Source of the DNA: Gymnopus androsaceus JB14
Lineage: Eukaryota > Basidiomycota > Agaricomycetes > Agaricales > Omphalotaceae
Length of the DNA stretch: 64,000 nt
Assembly: GCA_009733575.1 (NCBI GenBank)
Contig: ML769708.1
Coordinates: 1-64,000, forward strand
Direction: 5' to 3'
The position numbers and the translations under genes were made by a program. Numbering within the stretch: position 1 is the stretch's first letter; each line of letters begins with the position of its first letter. A model generated the notes under the pieces. The model ran no database searches and had not been told where the DNA came from. It was given only the letters and a program-made list of their open reading frames with translations. Below are positions 13,229 to 23,650 of this stretch, one piece after another.

Positions 13229-14655
13229 ATATTTGCTTCTCCACACGTCTCATACCCGAGGCGTGGAAGCGACTTCTGGAGGAATCCAACGCCCCTCAGA
13301 AGTTCGCCAAGATTCTGAAAGATCTCAAAGAAGGTTTCCGCATTGGCCTTGACAACTATTCACTCGCTTTGACTTACATCCCACCTAATCACTTCAAAAC
13401 AGAACAACACGCTAGTGTCATACGTGCAAAATTCGCACAAGAGATGGAATTGGGTAGAATCTCACGTCTGTTCCATCCCGACGAGCTTCAGGCTCAGATC
13501 AGTAACTTCACCACAGCTCCCATGGCTGTCATTGAACAACAACCTGGCAAATTCCGCATTGTAATTGACCACTCCTTCTCATGAAAAACCCTACCTCCTG
13601 ACTTTCCATGCGCTACCCATTCTCTCCCTACCAATAGTCACCCTCTCCCTCATATTGAATTTGACACATCGGAAATCTCCATCAATGCCCTATAGATGCG
13701 AATGACTTTCCCTGCGACTGGGGATCCTTCTCAGAATGCTATCTGATGGTAGCCAAAGCCCCTACAGGTAGACAACATCACTGATAATCCTAACGAATCT
13801 CTCCAACACTTCTGATACAACAGGTACTCAAGCTGCAATATTTGACATCAACGCAGCATTTCGAAACATCCCCATCCACCCCTCCGCCCATTGATTCATC
13901 ACACTTATGCTCGATGGTCTTATCCACCTCGACCTCATGCTCAATTTCGGAAAGAGACCTGCGCCAGGCATCTGGGGTCACATTGCAGACGCAATGGCCT
14001 GGATTCTCAAGTTCAGAGGTGTAGAGGCCCTACTGAAATGGGTAGACAATTTTGTCTTCTTCCAGTACCCAAAGGGACAGAATGAAGACAGCTCCTTCAC
14101 CTTCACCTATGACGACTCCCTCATTTGGTCCACCACTGCAATTCTAGGATGGCCATGGGCGCCTAGCAAATTTGTTCCTTTCGCATCCTTCTTCAAGTAC
14201 ATTGGCTTCCTCTGGCACATTGAGGAAAAGACAGCTTCCAGATGAGAAGAAGGAGAAATACATCGCTCGGTTAGCCCCATGGGTTGCAAAGGAATGTCAG
14301 TTCGTGGATAAAGTAGAAGAACTCATTGGGACGCTCAACCACATCGCACTTGTCGTTCCCACTGGGAAGACAAGACTGATCAATCTCTTCAACTTTCGCT
14401 CTGGATTCAAATCCGCCAAACATTGGCATTGTGGGAGCTCTCAAGAAGGGCAGCTCGAGGGGCTACAAAATCAACCTGATTCTCAGGAAGATTATCAAGC
14501 TTATGCAGGAATTCAGGGTGTGGATAACTGCGTATGGGTATCCACCCATGACAATCCAGCAGACGCACCATTGAGAGGTGCATTCCTCCCGCGAAAACAA
14601 CTTCACGCTCACCCTCCCTCCACGTATTTACGGGCTACAACTGCTACCAATTGAG
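13229..14655 (+). pseudogene. Reverse transcriptase / RNase H-like region of the DIRS-like element
   Basis: Copies element RNA into DNA. The N-terminal part has AWKRLLEESNAPQKFAKIL and, further on, TAPMAVIEQQPGKFRIVIDHSFS, typical of the RT fingers; the frame then stops at 13582-13584. The palm continues from about 13830 with AIFDINAAFRNIPIHPS (motif A), FGKRPAPGIWGHIADAM (motif B) and KWVDNFVFFQYP (motif C). The usual Y-x-D-D of motif C reads W-V-D-N, so a catalytic aspartate is missing. The RNase H-like end includes VSTHDNPADAPLRG near 14560 in yet another frame. At least three frame breaks; the enzyme is dead. Confidence 0.7.
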
Positions 14656-14790
14656 AGTAGTAACCCTAGATAACCTAAGGATGACCGAGACAGGTAACGG
14701 TCACATATTGTGACTCTCTCTCTTCTATACCACCACCTGAAAGCAACCAGCTGATTCACGTTTTCCATCACACTCAACAATCACCACACA

Positions 14791-15932
14791 ATGCCACCAT
14801 TCCGATCCAAATTCATCCCCAATAACGACCAGAACAATCCTTGAATCACGCCTCCTTGCCGAGTTCATTTTGACAAAAACGAGAACGTCCCCCCAGCCAA
14901 TTCAATAACCACTCTTGACCAGAACGCTAGAAACATGATGGATGCAGCCATCTCAGACAAGACCAGACAGAGGAAACTACAGTATATGGCTGAGTTTCTG
15001 GTCTGGGCAGCCGAGCAAGGTCTAACCGAAGAGGACGTGCTCCCTCCCTCCGAGGCCACGCTCTGTAACTTTGCTGCTTCCTTCGCTGGGAAGCTAGCTG
15101 GTGGAACCGCTCAAGCCAAGGTCTCAGTGGTCAAGGGCTGGGTCCAGAGGAGATGTCTCGCATGGGAAGGAGGAAACAACTTATGGAATGTCCTCAATGG
15201 CGTCGAACGTAAAGCTCCCGCCTCCTCATTCGGCAACCAGAGACCTCCCGTGAAGAAAGAGCACCTCAGCACTCTATTCAACGAGTTGGATCTAACAGGC
15301 TCTTGTGGTCTAGACCATGCCATGGCAGCGGTCAGCGCGGGATGCTTCTACGGCCAACTTAGAGGCAGTGAGATCCTTCCCCAGTCATCCGACCCGCAGA
15401 TTTCAATCCCTCCCACCTCCCCACAGTCAAGGACCTGAAAGCCCCCAACAAGAACGGTGATAGAAATCTCAGGCTCCCAAAAACCAAGACAAAGCAGTTG
15501 AGAGGTGAGGAGGTTGTCTACTCCCCTCAGCCTGGCCGTACCAGTCCCACGAGAGCTTGGCAGGAACACATCCGAGTTAACAGGTTGGGCCCAGATGATC
15601 CTCTTGTAGCATATCGGGATGAGAATGATGAGCTGAAAGTCCTTTCGAAAGCTGTCTTTCCAAAACGGTGCAATGTGATATGGTCCAGACACAACATCCC
15701 TCGCATGACTGGCCACTGCTTCCGCATTGGCGGTACAACCCACTACTTAGTTCAAGGGATCCCACCCAATGTTGTCGAAATGCTTGGTTGCTGGAAGTTG
15801 GACGCATTTCTCAAGTATTGGAGAGACCTAGACTCCCTGACCTCCATCCATCTTCACCGTCATCATGCACAAGTCTCATATACAAACCACTTGCAGGACT
15901 CGAGGGCCCAACGTCACTACACTCCCTACTGA
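14791..15932 (+). pseudogene. Tyrosine recombinase of the DIRS-like element
   Basis: Site-specific recombinase that would integrate the circular cDNA. The core-binding half (KTRQRKLQYMAEFLVWAAEQG) is followed by the catalytic half. Arg I lies in CFYGQLRGSE, the lysine is probably in LRLPKTKTK, the H-x-x-R box is GHCFRIGGTTH, and the nucleophile Tyr is in DAFLKYWRD. A frameshift near 15400 separates Arg I from the rest, and TGA follows early in the leader (about 14841). The catalytic set is otherwise complete, so decay looks fairly recent here. Type of element (DIRS rather than Crypton) is inferred from the RT upstream. Confidence 0.78.
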
Positions 15933-16080
15933 TATATTATCCTTCCTTCGCTTCACCATATGTCTTTCAAACTAGTTATGTCCCCAATACAACACATTCC
16001 CTACACATATGCAACTACCACCTTTCCCCTTCCATTCCACTGATACTACATCTTACTCTATACCTACCCCTCCTTCCCAA

Positions 16081-16475
16081 CATCAGCAAAAACTGTTTTG
16101 GGCCCAGGAGGATCTAAGGTCACCTAGTCCTCTTAGGCAACCTGAGGCATCCTAGTTGGTCCAGGAAAAAGGGTAAAACTTTGGACACCTCAGGTATCCT
16201 AGTCATCCTAGGTGTCCTGGGAGATCCTGGGGCATCCTGGGGCATCCTGAGGCATCCTGAGGCATCCTGGGATAAAAGTTCCATCCCAGGATGCCTCAGG
16301 ATGCCTCAGGATGCCCCAGGATGCCCCAGGATCTCCCAGGACACCTAGGATGACTAGGATACCTGAGGTGTCCAAAGTTTTACCCTTTTTCCTGGACCAA
16401 CTAGGATGCCTCAGGTTGCCTAAGAGGACTAGGTGACCTTAGATCCTCCTGGGCCCAAAACAGTTTTTTCTGATG
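16081..16475. mobile_element. 395-bp near-perfect palindrome, CATCAG-ended foldback MITE, copy 1
   Basis: The two arms of about 190 bases are inverted copies with essentially one mismatch (CATCAGCAAAAACTG against CATCAGAAAAAACTG), folding around a short loop near 16278. Arms are built of GCATCCTGAGG / CCTAGG words in short tandem runs. No ORF of interest. Related copies lie at 44320-44693 and 49190-49553 and share the ends and the inner block TTTGGACACCTCAGGTATCCTA. Confidence 0.72.
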
Positions 16476-16649
16476 AAGCTCCTCTCACTATCCCACACCC
16501 TCCTCATGCCATGGGGACAAACACATTGCTACCTTAAAAACACCTGCACAAACAATAAAATCACATATTCAATGACTTGCATTCTCAGTCACCACAGTCT
16601 TGGGCTTTTGCCCCTGTGGGTGTGTTGTCTACAGATCCCGATGCGCCTG

Positions 16650-18830
16650 TGGCTTCTCTAAAAAACGCCCTGCGACAAGCGCGGCACTTGAAGAACCTGC
16701 ATCAAACAAGGCCAAAACTTCACCATCCAAGCTGACAAGTATTTTCTTCACTCTTTCGTAGAAGATAATCGACTCATTTAGCCCAATCCGATTGCAGGCA
16801 AGAAAAAATCTCAAGCGTGCCGAGTGATCCCACTGAGCTCTGATGAGTCTGAGGAGGAGGCTATGCAAGTGAGTGTTGTTTTCTAGTACTCATTTTTTTT
16901 TACTATTAACTTATGTGCTTGTAAATCAGGGCGAACAAGTTTATTCTCAAAGTTTGAGGGAAAAGTCAAACACATCTGGATCTGAAGGTTAATTTGTTTC
17001 CTCTCTCGGGCCACTACTTATATGCTTTTTACTAGATATTGAGGTAGATCCAAGTGCTCAATATGTTCCCCCTTGTTGACAAGGGAAGTCGTCTCCAGAT
17101 CAAGACATGGATGTTGCTGGACGTAACTCCTCACCTGACACCGAGTCTTTGCCTCCTGGAACCAACATCGATGACGCTTCTTTGCTTTTCAATGAAAACA
17201 CAACTGACAAAGAAGAGGAGGAAGATGATAACCCCCAAATCTCTGGCAGAAAACATAAACATTCATTGACTCGGATTTGACCTGCGGATTCTTCCAAATG
17301 GGGTAGAGAAGATAGCAGATCAAAGGTAAAATAGTGTCTGAGCATTGTGCATGTAGACTAATCTCAGTATCTTTACAGCAATCTAGCCATGCCCAGAGAT
17401 ATGCTGAGGAAGTAAGTTATGGTTAATGACTACCCATTGCTATTGAACTAACCATTCTCATTGAGGTTCCGAGATTCAAGGCCCATGCTCCAAAGAATGA
17501 TGAAAAGGTGATTCGTTTCCTCATCCTTTGCAATCTTCATTCTGTTTCTGATAATACCAAAGCCTGCCGCTGCAGCTCCCCGTGTATGGTCATCTCAAGC
17601 AGAGTACAAGGCCCCTGATATTGGTCAGCGCTTGATCTCAATGCATGCTCAGTCTGCCAAGATACAGGAAGTTCTTGGAAAGGCAGTGACAACTGCTATT
17701 GGTCTCTTCCTTATACAGGATGCATACCCCGATGTTGCACTACGGGAGTCTATGCTTCAAGATGCTCTTGTATCCATGGCAACGGAAGTTGGCCTCAAGG
17801 AGCTTGCTGAATCGCTCTGCAACCCTGATGAGCATAGATGGAGGAAATTTCTCTGTGATTATGTAGGAGTTGCTCCTTGATCATATAATGCACTGCTTGA
17901 CCATGATGTTTCTAGGTATTCAACCATGTTGTCCATGTTCGCTTGGATGTCAAGAAATGTGCAGAGTTCATTGTACTTGATAGTGGGTATCCCATGAGAG
18001 ACAGACTCTGTGATGTTCCGCGCTACGTTTCTTTCATTACGCTCAAGCTGCAATATATCTTTCCACTCAAAGCACCACCTCCGCCACAGTTTGATGAAGT
18101 GGTGAGCTATTCTTACCTTCTTTTTTGCCGTTCCTTAATGTACCTCTCAGGTTGTTCCCCCCACCAGTGTTCCCGCTGAAGGAGCAGAGACACCCCCGAT
18201 TGTCACCAAGCATGTGGAGGTAAGATTATCTTGTTTATTTGATTGACCATTTCGCTCTTAATAATCTCGTCAGCGGCCCTATGTCCCAAGTTACATCAAA
18301 GATGAATCATTGGAGCTACATGGTGGGGCGTATAAGCACCCCACTATTGTTGCAACCTTGCGCTCAATGTTTTCTGGGCTGGCATCTCCAGGTCAAGTCT
18401 TGAAGTGTGCCTTTTTCTCCTTGCTTGATGAAAAATAATACCCCGATTCAGAGCCCAAAGTTCCAATGTCAATGGTAGCTCTTGCTGCTACCACTGTATG
18501 TCTTTCATTGTCTGCTTGTATTGCTTCACTCATTGCTATCATTGCAGGTTCATTTTTGTCTGTCCGAATGGGCTACCAGCTCTCCTCATTTGACGGAATT
18601 CAAGGGGAATAAGGCTCGGCCAGAATACCGCAAGAACATGGAGCTCCTGCAGATGAATCGGAAGGACAACCCGCAGCAATACCATGCTCTCATGTCAGAT
18701 TTGTTGACTCAAGCAATGTGAGTACTTGTTCCCAGTGACTCGGATGTCTGTTCCTGATGACTTCTTTCTGTTTTTTAGGGAGTCAGATGTCAATGGCGCG
18801 GAGTCGGATGGGGTACCTGATATCTACTAG
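16650..18830 (+). pseudogene. DUF6532-like fungal protein of unknown function, broken
   Basis: Multi-exon gene. The N-terminal part is low-complexity and acidic: KKRPATSAALEEPASNKAK, PLSSDESEEEAMQ and, later, ENTTDKEEEEDDNPQISG. The middle has RLISMHAQSAKIQEVLGKA and DAYPDVALRESMLQDAL. The C-terminal domain has YKHPTIVATLRSMFSGL and PMSMVALAATTVHFCLSEWA, a layout I associate with the DUF6532 proteins that are multiplied in Agaricomycetes. It ends AESDGVPDIY at TAG 18828-18830. Introns of about 50-60 bases are visible (for example from 16867 and 18718). A TGA at 17077-17079 sits in an otherwise open exon, and the join near 18380-18460 is not clean, so the copy is probably inactive. No transposon hallmark is attached to it directly. 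Confidence 0.5.
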
Positions 18831-21083
18831 TCAAAGTTTTCTTGAACACTCCTCTTGTCTGTTGCTCCTCGCGGCCCATCTGTCGAATGTATATACTGTA
18901 TTCAATGTTACTACTGAACCGTGACCATATCGAGTCAATATATATATGTTCTTGCTTCTTTGTGCTGTATATGATTAGTATAAGAACTTTTAGTGCCAAT
19001 ATGATTGTTCATATTGGCAAATAATATAGCATAAAATTGCGTATAATTGCATAACTTGTGGAAATATTTCAGTTGTTATCAAGGGACATGTCTAACTCAT
19101 GCAACTTTGAATAATTTGCATAATCGATGTATTTTTGCATATTTTCACACATTTCATTCATTTTTTGATTACTTTATTCATCTTTTGCATATAACAGTTT
19201 TCCTGATGAGTCTCCTTGGGTCAACTGGATTTGAAGCTTCTGATACAACTGGTAGAGATAGGACTCGAGTGGGAAGCAGGTTTGCTCTCTGGTGGTAGAA
19301 GTTCATCAGCAAACCATGTGTTGTGCGGCTAGTGCCCAAAAGTGCGGGCCAGCACTTCCAGCGCCCCAGCACCTAGATGGTCAGGCCAGCGCCCGCCAGA
19401 GCTCCCAGCAGGCCAAAAATTGCCTTATTTGGAAATAAAAAAGGCAGCTCATACGACTTTTTATTAAAATTTATTCCGGGAAGCGCTGGCAGGCTCTGGC
19501 CCGCGCTGGAGGTGCTGGAAACGCTGGGAAATCTCAGTAATGCTGTGGGAAAAAATATCTAAAATACAGGTTTTGCTGATGTTGTGAGACGGTTAAATAA
19601 GCGTCGAGCGGCAAGGCCACGGAGTGAGCGGTGATCACATGATGTTTTGGGGTTGTCGCGTGCCAAGGGGGCTGTGAAATAGAATTATCCAAAATGTTCT
19701 GCCTGATTTTCTGCAAATGCAAGTCCTCGCTGTTTGGAGCTGCTACTTAGGTTTGGAGCTTTATTTTGAATCTCAATTGTTTAAAAAATCTGCACCTGTC
19801 ACGGCTGACCGGAGTCTGGTCAGCGTGAACGTTGAAGACGGGCTGCCGGGCTGCCAGTGTTTCAAAGGGGACTCCTCCGTGTGTAAGTACACGGTGGTGT
19901 CGGACAAGGGCTTAATTCAGCTACTCCTCATCCTTGCCACGAGTGCCATGGAGGCTGTGACATTTTCACGATTGTAGTTCTGTTGAATCAACATACCGTT
20001 GATGTTTTGTATGCGGACTAGGGAGGTAGTACGGAGCAATTACTGTGATGGTATCAAGCTTCTTGGCAGGCGTGATCATGAATGATTTTAGATAGGGAGC
20101 AACAATAGTGCCAAACGTACAGCCGTGCCTCAGGAATTCAGAAAATACTTTTCAATTGCCTGATGCTATATTTTAGTCAATGTCAACGGGTAAAATCCAG
20201 ATTTGGGTATGTCTGGAGGCTCGCCGTTATCTGGTGTGTATTTCTGGACACATTTACCCATGAATGTAAAGATGAATCGATCTCAGGGTTGCATTGTGAA
20301 TTCTGACTGATGAAATAAGTAACGCATTCCGTCCTTTTACAGCTATTTCAAAAAAACGTGGGCCATCACAAGAAAAAGCAATTGACATAGCCCACCATTC
20401 ACTTGGTCCTCACTTCAATCTATTGATTTCAGGGATCTACCAGGATTGAATTGCTTTCGTGAAGTTATGATATTTAGCTTAAAATGGCCTATATAAGAAA
20501 GATATACCGGCTGTTCACCTTGGCATAGCGGTCCTGAGCCAGCTACTTCCTGACGAGAAACGGATTCCGTCCGGAAATTTTGCATCAGACTGTCACCGAA
20601 ATTTGTAGCTCGCCGATAGTTACCCACCGCATTCATCCAGCATCATATCACCATCATACAAGAGTAGCTTGACATCTGTCAAACCCGTCTTACACGGATG
20701 CTGTCCTTATCTCAGCATACTCACACTTACAGTTCCGGAGCACACACTCAAGCCAGGTCTTGGCTCCCACACACCGCATGATGAATTCGCAGGTCAAATA
20801 TTGTTTTTCCATTCAGACGCTAACATGAATATTGTTAGATAGATTTCTCAGACTTATAGTGTTCAGTTGCATCAAGTTCAGTCGTCGTCAGATGTTCTTT
20901 TACATTCATAGAGCGATCATAGAGTACTTTGAGAAATCAAGGTTCAGGCCCGCCTGAGACAGCTATTGTGATGCTTGATGGCATGAACCGAGTTCGTTTG
21001 GGTCATTGCCAGCTAGTAAATTGTGACTTCAGTGACGCGTTACTCAACTATTGATTGTAATTGTACATCAAGTCCTGGAAAGT
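18831..21083. other. Gene-free stretch with hairpin and GC-rich inverted repeat
   Basis: No recognisable gene. At 18994-19019 there is a perfect 11-bp hairpin (TGCCAATATGA, loop TTGT). 19335-19530 is a GC-rich inverted repeat, listed separately. Open frames around 19717-19977 and 20415-20636 show no family signature. Confidence 0.4.
19335..19530. repeat. GC-rich inverted repeat built of CCAGC words
   Basis: The left arm (GGCCAGCACTTCCAGCGC...GCCAGAGCTCCCAGC) and the right arm (GCGCTGGCAGGCTCTGGCCCGCGCTGGAGGTGCTGG) are imperfect inverted copies separated by an AT-rich core (GGAAATAAAAAAGG). The composition contrasts sharply with the AT-rich flanks. Confidence 0.45.
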
Positions 21084-21091
21084 GTATATAA
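21084..21091 (+). promoter_or_regulatory. TATA box of the tautomerase gene
   Basis: TATATAAA lies 36 bp upstream of the ATG at 21127, a usual distance for a short-leader fungal gene. Confidence 0.5.
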
Positions 21092-21126
21092 ACTCTATAA
21101 CTGAACCGCATCTTCATCTGCCCACC

Positions 21127-21716
21127 ATGCCTATCCTTGAAATCACTACTAATGTCAAAGTCAGTGCATTTCATCCCCACTGACTCCTCTCCATTACTTA
21201 CGGTCATCACTTCACCAGGTTAACGATGAAAAAGCCTTCACATCTGCATTGGCCAAGGTACAGTCCCTCCCAGAGATTTCCGAGCCCAAATTCAACGCAT
21301 CGGGTTCCTTCTACTTAGGAAGGCATCAACGTTCTCGGCATGGACAAGTACTGGACCGTCATGTACAAGTATAACGAGGGCCTCATTTTTGCCGGCACCC
21401 ACGAGCCGGCCTTTTATATGACAATTGTACGTATTGCTCCATCTCACGTTAACAACGTTAACGGGTATCCAGCTTACTGTTCTGGGACTTCCTACTTCCA
21501 ACAACGCCGACTACAGCAAGAAGTTCTTCGCCTTCTTAGAGGCGGAGCTTGGAATCCCCCACGACCGCGGCTACATGTATGTGTACCTCTCGCTTCATTA
21601 TTAACAATCTCCATTTCTAACTTGATGCACTCAGTGTCTTCAATGACCCAGGCCCTGACCGCCTTGGCTTCCAGAGTACCACTTTTGATGTTTTGTTGAA
21701 GCAAATGGGAAAATAA
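21127..21716 (+). CDS. MIF-like tautomerase (macrophage migration inhibitory factor family)
   Basis: Small trimeric tautomerase-fold protein; the fungal role is unknown. Exons join to MPILEITTNVKVNDEKAFTS, EGINVLGMDKYWTVMYKYNE, GLIFAGTHEPAFYMTI, TVLGLPTSNNADYSKKFFAF, LGIPHDRGYM and VFNDPGPDRLGFQSTTFDVL, ending KQMGK and TAA at 21714-21716. The expected Pro follows the initiator Met, as required for the catalytic N-terminus. Length of about 115 residues matches the family. Introns (GTCAGT..CCAG, GTACAG..TTAG, GTACGT..CCAG-type, GTATGT..CTCAG) preserve frame and no stop is seen. It stands alone between a relic-rich gap and a foldback MITE that begins 130 bp downstream. One of the two clearly intact genes in the window. 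Confidence 0.87.
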
Positions 21717-21849
21717 GTTATATTGTATGAGTTTAAGACTTGATCAAAAAATGAAATTAAGAAGCATTCTTCCTGTCCTGTATCTGTAAGAATTGCGCAC
21801 AATTGAATATGCGCAGCTCAGGCTCTTTACCAGGTCAAGCAATAGGCTT

Positions 21850-22475
21850 GCACACCAAAAGTGCAAAAAATTCCGCTCAAACAAAATACTAATTGATTAA
21901 CCAACTTTCATATGAAACATCGTTTACCAGTGAAATTTTGAGCGAAAAATTATCATTCAGTCAAGCTACCTAGTTCAGTGAAAATATACTTATCAGTTGA
22001 GGTTTCAGTTAAAATTGAAAAAAGACAGAAATATTAGCTACACCAGCAGCCAAAACACATGGGCTCCCCAAGTCAGGTATTGAATCACAATGAAAAAAGA
22101 TCTGGTCATCCAGTAGGTTGTTTTGGTTCTGGCTGCTAGTATAGCTGATATTTCTGTCTTTTTTTCAGTTTTAACTGAAACCTCAACTGATAAGTATATT
22201 TTCATTGAAACAGGTAGCTCAGCTGAATACTGTACCATTTTGATCAAGAGTTCATTGATTCCGAAATTTTTGACCAAAATAAATACAAAATGAATCTAGA
22301 AAATCAAGAAAATATTAGAACCCTGATTTTTTTGAGGATGACGGATGACTGAACTCTCAATCGAAATGGTACAGTAATCATTTTTCAATCAAAATTTCAC
22401 TCATACACAATTTTTCACACGAAAGTTCCTGAATTAATTAGTATTTCATTTGAACTGCATATGACAAAGTGGTAG
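21850..22475. mobile_element. Long foldback element, related to the 5182-5530 MITE
   Basis: Left end GCACACCAAAAGTGCAAAAA as in the element at 5182. Long arms are inverted copies: ACTAATTGATTAACCAACTT near 21887 pairs with the segment ending TTAATTAGTA near 22450, and CTTATCAGTTGAGGTTTCAG near 21989 pairs with CTGAAACCTCAACTGATAAG near 22175. The right end has decayed. No coding sequence. Confidence 0.62.
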
Positions 22476-23297
22476 CTGAGAATTTTTGAGTAATGAAACT
22501 CACGGTGAAATGAATGAATACTTACACTGGGATGTCCTTCAGCAAGTTAAGTAACAGCAAGTTAAGTAACATTGTCAGAGTTTGATCTAAAATAATATTT
22601 TGGCTGGGCTGATCTGCCATGCAAGTTTCAGTACTAGGTATAACTGCTGTATTCATAATTATATAGAAGCTAGATATCTGACTGGCATGGGATGTCAAAT
22701 TTTATAAAGACTGATACTTACTACAAGCAGAAATTTGAAGTCAAGCCTAGTAGTTTAAATAGTATAGTAGGGTCAATAAAATGGAGCAAATAAGGCACTA
22801 GAGTGTAATCTTCTGGGCCAGTGCTGAGGCAAGCAAGCCCACCTCAGAGAATTATAGTCACAGAAAACATGAGTGAATACAACTGAATAGCTATGAACAT
22901 GCATGTCAAGTCTACACACAAGCATCAAGCACAGGCTGATATGCCGGGATTCCCTACTTCAATGGGCTTTCCTCACTCCAGAACCTTCCAAATAGCCACT
23001 CATTTCTAAAGGAAGGAAAAGTATGTCAATGGCAAGTCAGTGAAGTGGCTGCTGTTGATTATCTCCCTCCTCCAGCTCTTATTTGATTGTTTTGCCAAAC
23101 ATTTGGAATTAGTATCAATGTTTGAAAAGGTGGTGGGCATGGAGCTTATTTTGGGTGCATGCCTGCATGCTGTTTGGGTGCTTATGGGTGCTTATTTTCC
23201 GAAAAAGCTGGTCTCGGGGTCCTATAAATCCCCAAAAAATCATGAAAAATACCAAAAATATCGAGGGGGTGGAATTAGGGGCACTAGCACACCTGCT
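22476..23297. other. Gene-free stretch
   Basis: No gene seen. Short duplication CAAGTTAAGTAAC at 22543-22571. From 23150 it holds one copy of a dispersed repeat (GGGTGCTTATTTTCC...CCCAAAAAATCATGAAAAATACC...GAGGGGGTGGAATTAGG) that recurs at 26160-26520, 28725-29220 and 47230-47560. Confidence 0.4.
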
Positions 23298-23448
23298 AGT
23301 CCCCCTTAATGCCTCCTGTTAGAGGCTTGGATCATTTTTATTTCCCTCTAATAGGAGGGATTAAGGGTTTCTCTCAACTAATGGCTAGGTATTAGCCAGA
23401 ACATAATATATTAGCTATTAAACACCTACAAAGCTCCCCAGTGCTTAC
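23298..23448. repeat. Left terminal inverted repeat of the KDZ-derived element
   Basis: Begins TAGTCCCCCTTAATGCC and ends CTCCCCAGTGCTTAC; pairs over its whole length with 25972-26126. Confidence 0.7.
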
Positions 23449-23650
23449 CATCTGCTTAGCGTTATAGAGCTGACTCATTATAGTCTCATTATAGGGACAC
23501 TGTTTACAATTTTTACCAAGAAATACATTATTATTACTTAGTACAAGATACAACATCATGAGATACATAAACACATGTGGATTGTACAGCACAACGCCAG
23601 CAAGAGGGAACAGAACAGCAAGAAATTGACCCTGACCTATGGAACAGTAA

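Larger units (their letters stand above)
11186..15932 (+). mobile_element. DIRS-like tyrosine-recombinase retrotransposon, degenerate
   Basis: One strand carries, in order, a gag-like protein with zinc knuckles, a reverse transcriptase/RNase H region and a tyrosine recombinase. This is the order of DIRS-group elements, which integrate with a recombinase rather than a DDE integrase. Neither LTRs nor a DDE integrase is seen. The split or inverted termini of DIRS elements were not identified, so the ends are those of the coding region. Frames are broken in several places. Confidence 0.75.

Noticed and set aside
19717..19977. Possible small secreted Cys-rich protein
   Set aside because: Starts hydrophobic and has a few Cys, but the hydrophobin cysteine pattern is absent and no intron/exon structure supports it.
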